From: CAILZL01 sp050181835 | GTDB lineage: Bacteria; Pseudomonadota; Gammaproteobacteria; Steroidobacterales; Steroidobacteraceae | Direction of reading: 5' to 3' | DNA: 64,000 nt | Assembly (NCBI GenBank): GCA_050181835.1 | Contig: JBFXCU010000006.1 | Span: 55,844 to 119,843, forward strand | In this document: one piece after another, positions 62,992 through 64,000 of the stretch | How positions within the stretch are numbered: position 1 is the stretch's first letter | Layout of the letters: every line of letters starts with the position of its first letter | Translations under genes and position numbers: made by a program | The notes under the pieces: generated by a model | What the model was told of the DNA's origin: nothing | The model's database searches: none | The model's input: the letters and a program-made list of their open reading frames with translations, nothing else

Positions 62992-63862
62992 AGTACGCCT
63001 TCATTTTTGCGCACAAGAAGACTTGGCCGGTATTGATGCAATGTCGGGTGTTGGCGGTGAATCGCAACAGTTACTACCATTACCAGCGACGCAGGGCGCT
63101 GCAGCAGCCGGATCCAGCGTGCGACGATAGGTTGGCCGCCGTGCAGCAGATTGCACGGGCATCCGATTTAGCTATGGCAGCCGCCGCATGAAGAAGGCGC
63201 TGGGTGCATTGGCTTACATCGTAAGCCGTCAGCGGGCACGCCAACTGATGCGTGAGGTGGGGGTGGAGGTACGCTTTAAAAAGCGCTTCAAAGTCACCAC
63301 TGACAGCCATCATTCACTGCCAGTATTCGACAATGTACTGGATCGGCAGTTTACCGTGGCCCACCCTGATCAAGTGTATGTGTCAGACATTACCTACCTG
63401 TGGACCCAGGAAGGCTGGTTGTACCTGGCAGTGGTGATTGATTTGTTCTCAAGAGCGATTGTCGGCTGGAGCATGCGCGCCCGGATGACTGCACCGCTGG
63501 TCTGCGATGCCCTGACAATGGCGATCTGGCGACGCCACCCGGCTGCAGGGTTGATTCACCATTCAGACCGCGGATCGCAATATGCCAGTCATGCCTTTCG
63601 CAAACTGCTGCAGGACTATCAATTCGCTGGCAGCATGAGCCGTAAGGGCAATTGCTGGGACAACGCCGTAGCGGAAAGCTTCTTTGGTAGCCTTAAACAG
63701 GAACGAGTGCAGTGGCGGCACTGCCAGACTCGCCATGAAGCACATCAGGATGTGCTGAATTACATTGTGTTCTATAACAGCCAGCGCCTGCACTCATCTT
63801 TGAACTACACAGCCCCACATCAATTTGAGTTGCAGGCCACCATGATCAAGAAAGCCGCTTAA
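62988..63862 (+). pseudogene. IS3-family transposase OrfB, frameshifted
   Basis: The frame starting at ATG 62988 reads KYAFIFAHKKTWPV and continues to ASDL, then runs to a stop at 63189-63191. The downstream frame from 63188 carries the rest: SRQRARQLMREVGV, DDE residues in VSDITYLW, HHSDRGSQYAS and NAVAESFFGSLKQE, and RLHSSLNYTAPHQ. Adding one T in the TTT at 63167-63169 restores ASDFSYGSRRM, which is the expected family sequence. So a one-base deletion, in the sequence or the assembly, breaks this gene. Confidence 0.88.
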
Positions 63863-63932
63863 CTGGGTGTAACTGAGGTGGTTCCACAAAACTGAACAGT
63901 TAGACGCGCAGGATTAAGTGTGGCGTTGCGAT

Positions 63933-64000
63933 TTAGGCCGCCTGCGCGAGCGGCAGTAAGGTGAAGTACACGTCATCGGGCGTGCGCCGGTCAAGGGCGG
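63933..64000 (-). CDS. IS3-family transposase, C-terminal fragment at window edge
   Basis: The minus strand from the window end reads ALDRRTPDDVYFTLLPLAQAA and stops at TAA (63933-63935). The ALDRRTPDxVYF pattern is the typical C-terminus of another IS3-type OrfB. The rest lies outside the window, so it is unknown whether this gene is whole. It faces the end of the first element only about 46 bp away, so two elements lie back to back. Confidence 0.75.
   Translation of the reverse strand, partial: ALDRRTPDDVYFTLLPLAQAA

Larger units (their letters stand above)
62640..63886 (+). mobile_element. IS3-family insertion sequence, probably inactive
   Basis: The element carries an orfA and a frameshifted orfB with DDE motif. 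Possible inverted ends start TGG at 62640 and finish CCA at 63886. Both sides contain ACACCCAGTTA in inverted orientation (left 62657-62667, right near 63860-63870). The outer part of the ends matches poorly and no target-site duplication is seen, so the borders are approximate. An A7G heptamer in orfA (62952-62959) resembles the programmed frameshift site, but the -1 frame meets TAG at 62976. Confidence 0.7.

Overview
The window looks like chromosome from a Gram-negative proteobacterium, most likely a betaproteobacterium or a close gammaproteobacterial relative. Supporting signs are the CorB-like/YpjD/Ffh neighbourhood, a GlrK/QseG/GlrR-type operon, lipid A modification genes (arn, eptA), TonB and RND envelope systems, GTP-type PEP carboxykinase and a classical Pho regulon. 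Base composition is moderate by eye. No rRNA, tRNA, CRISPR array or prophage was seen. Genus cannot be fixed from the sequence alone.

Layout. 1-9.7 kb: end of radA, a CorB-like CBS protein, ypjD, ffh, the glrK-lipoprotein-glrR operon, galE, srkA. 9.8-20 kb: an unknown lipoprotein, typA, a large PAS/GAF/GGDEF/EAL protein, dusA, a cyclase-FHA protein, pckG. 20.2-27 kb: a secreted DUF11-like protein, a DinG/YoaA helicase, tsaB, phoB-phoR-phoU, dsbB. 27.2-32.9 kb: a tripartite RND exporter. 32.9-45.6 kb: an envelope-charge island with a PAP2 phosphatase, eptA, a PGDYG-type protein, a complete arn operon with split ArnA, and a divergent ArnT-like glycosyltransferase. 45.7-51.2 kb: a second RND exporter with an unusually short adaptor. 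51.2-55.6 kb: a decayed gene remnant, a TonB-dependent receptor, an ArsC-like reductase and dapE. 55.7-62.4 kb: phosphate uptake genes in the unusual order pstB-phoU / porin / pstS-pstC-pstA. 62.6-64 kb: IS3-family sequences, including a frameshifted transposase and the end of a second element.

How the parts work together. PhoB/PhoR, two PhoU proteins and PstSCAB form the phosphate-sensing and uptake circuit. Pho boxes (7-bp CTGTCAT-like repeats separated by 4 bp) are visible before phoB, pstB, pstS and the porin gene, so the porin is probably the outer-membrane entry route under phosphate starvation. The arn genes, EptA and the PAP2 protein would lower the negative charge of lipid A. The two RND systems and the TonB receptor handle export and import across the envelope.

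Points most worth following: a GlrR-type sigma54 activator whose GAFTGA loop reads DAFPNA; a cyclase-FHA protein lacking an expected catalytic Asn; an RND adaptor without a recognisable lipoyl domain; the split ArnA; and the rearranged, Pho-box-rich pst locus next to IS3 sequences. I did not find a clearly new multi-gene system. The atypical features lie inside known families.
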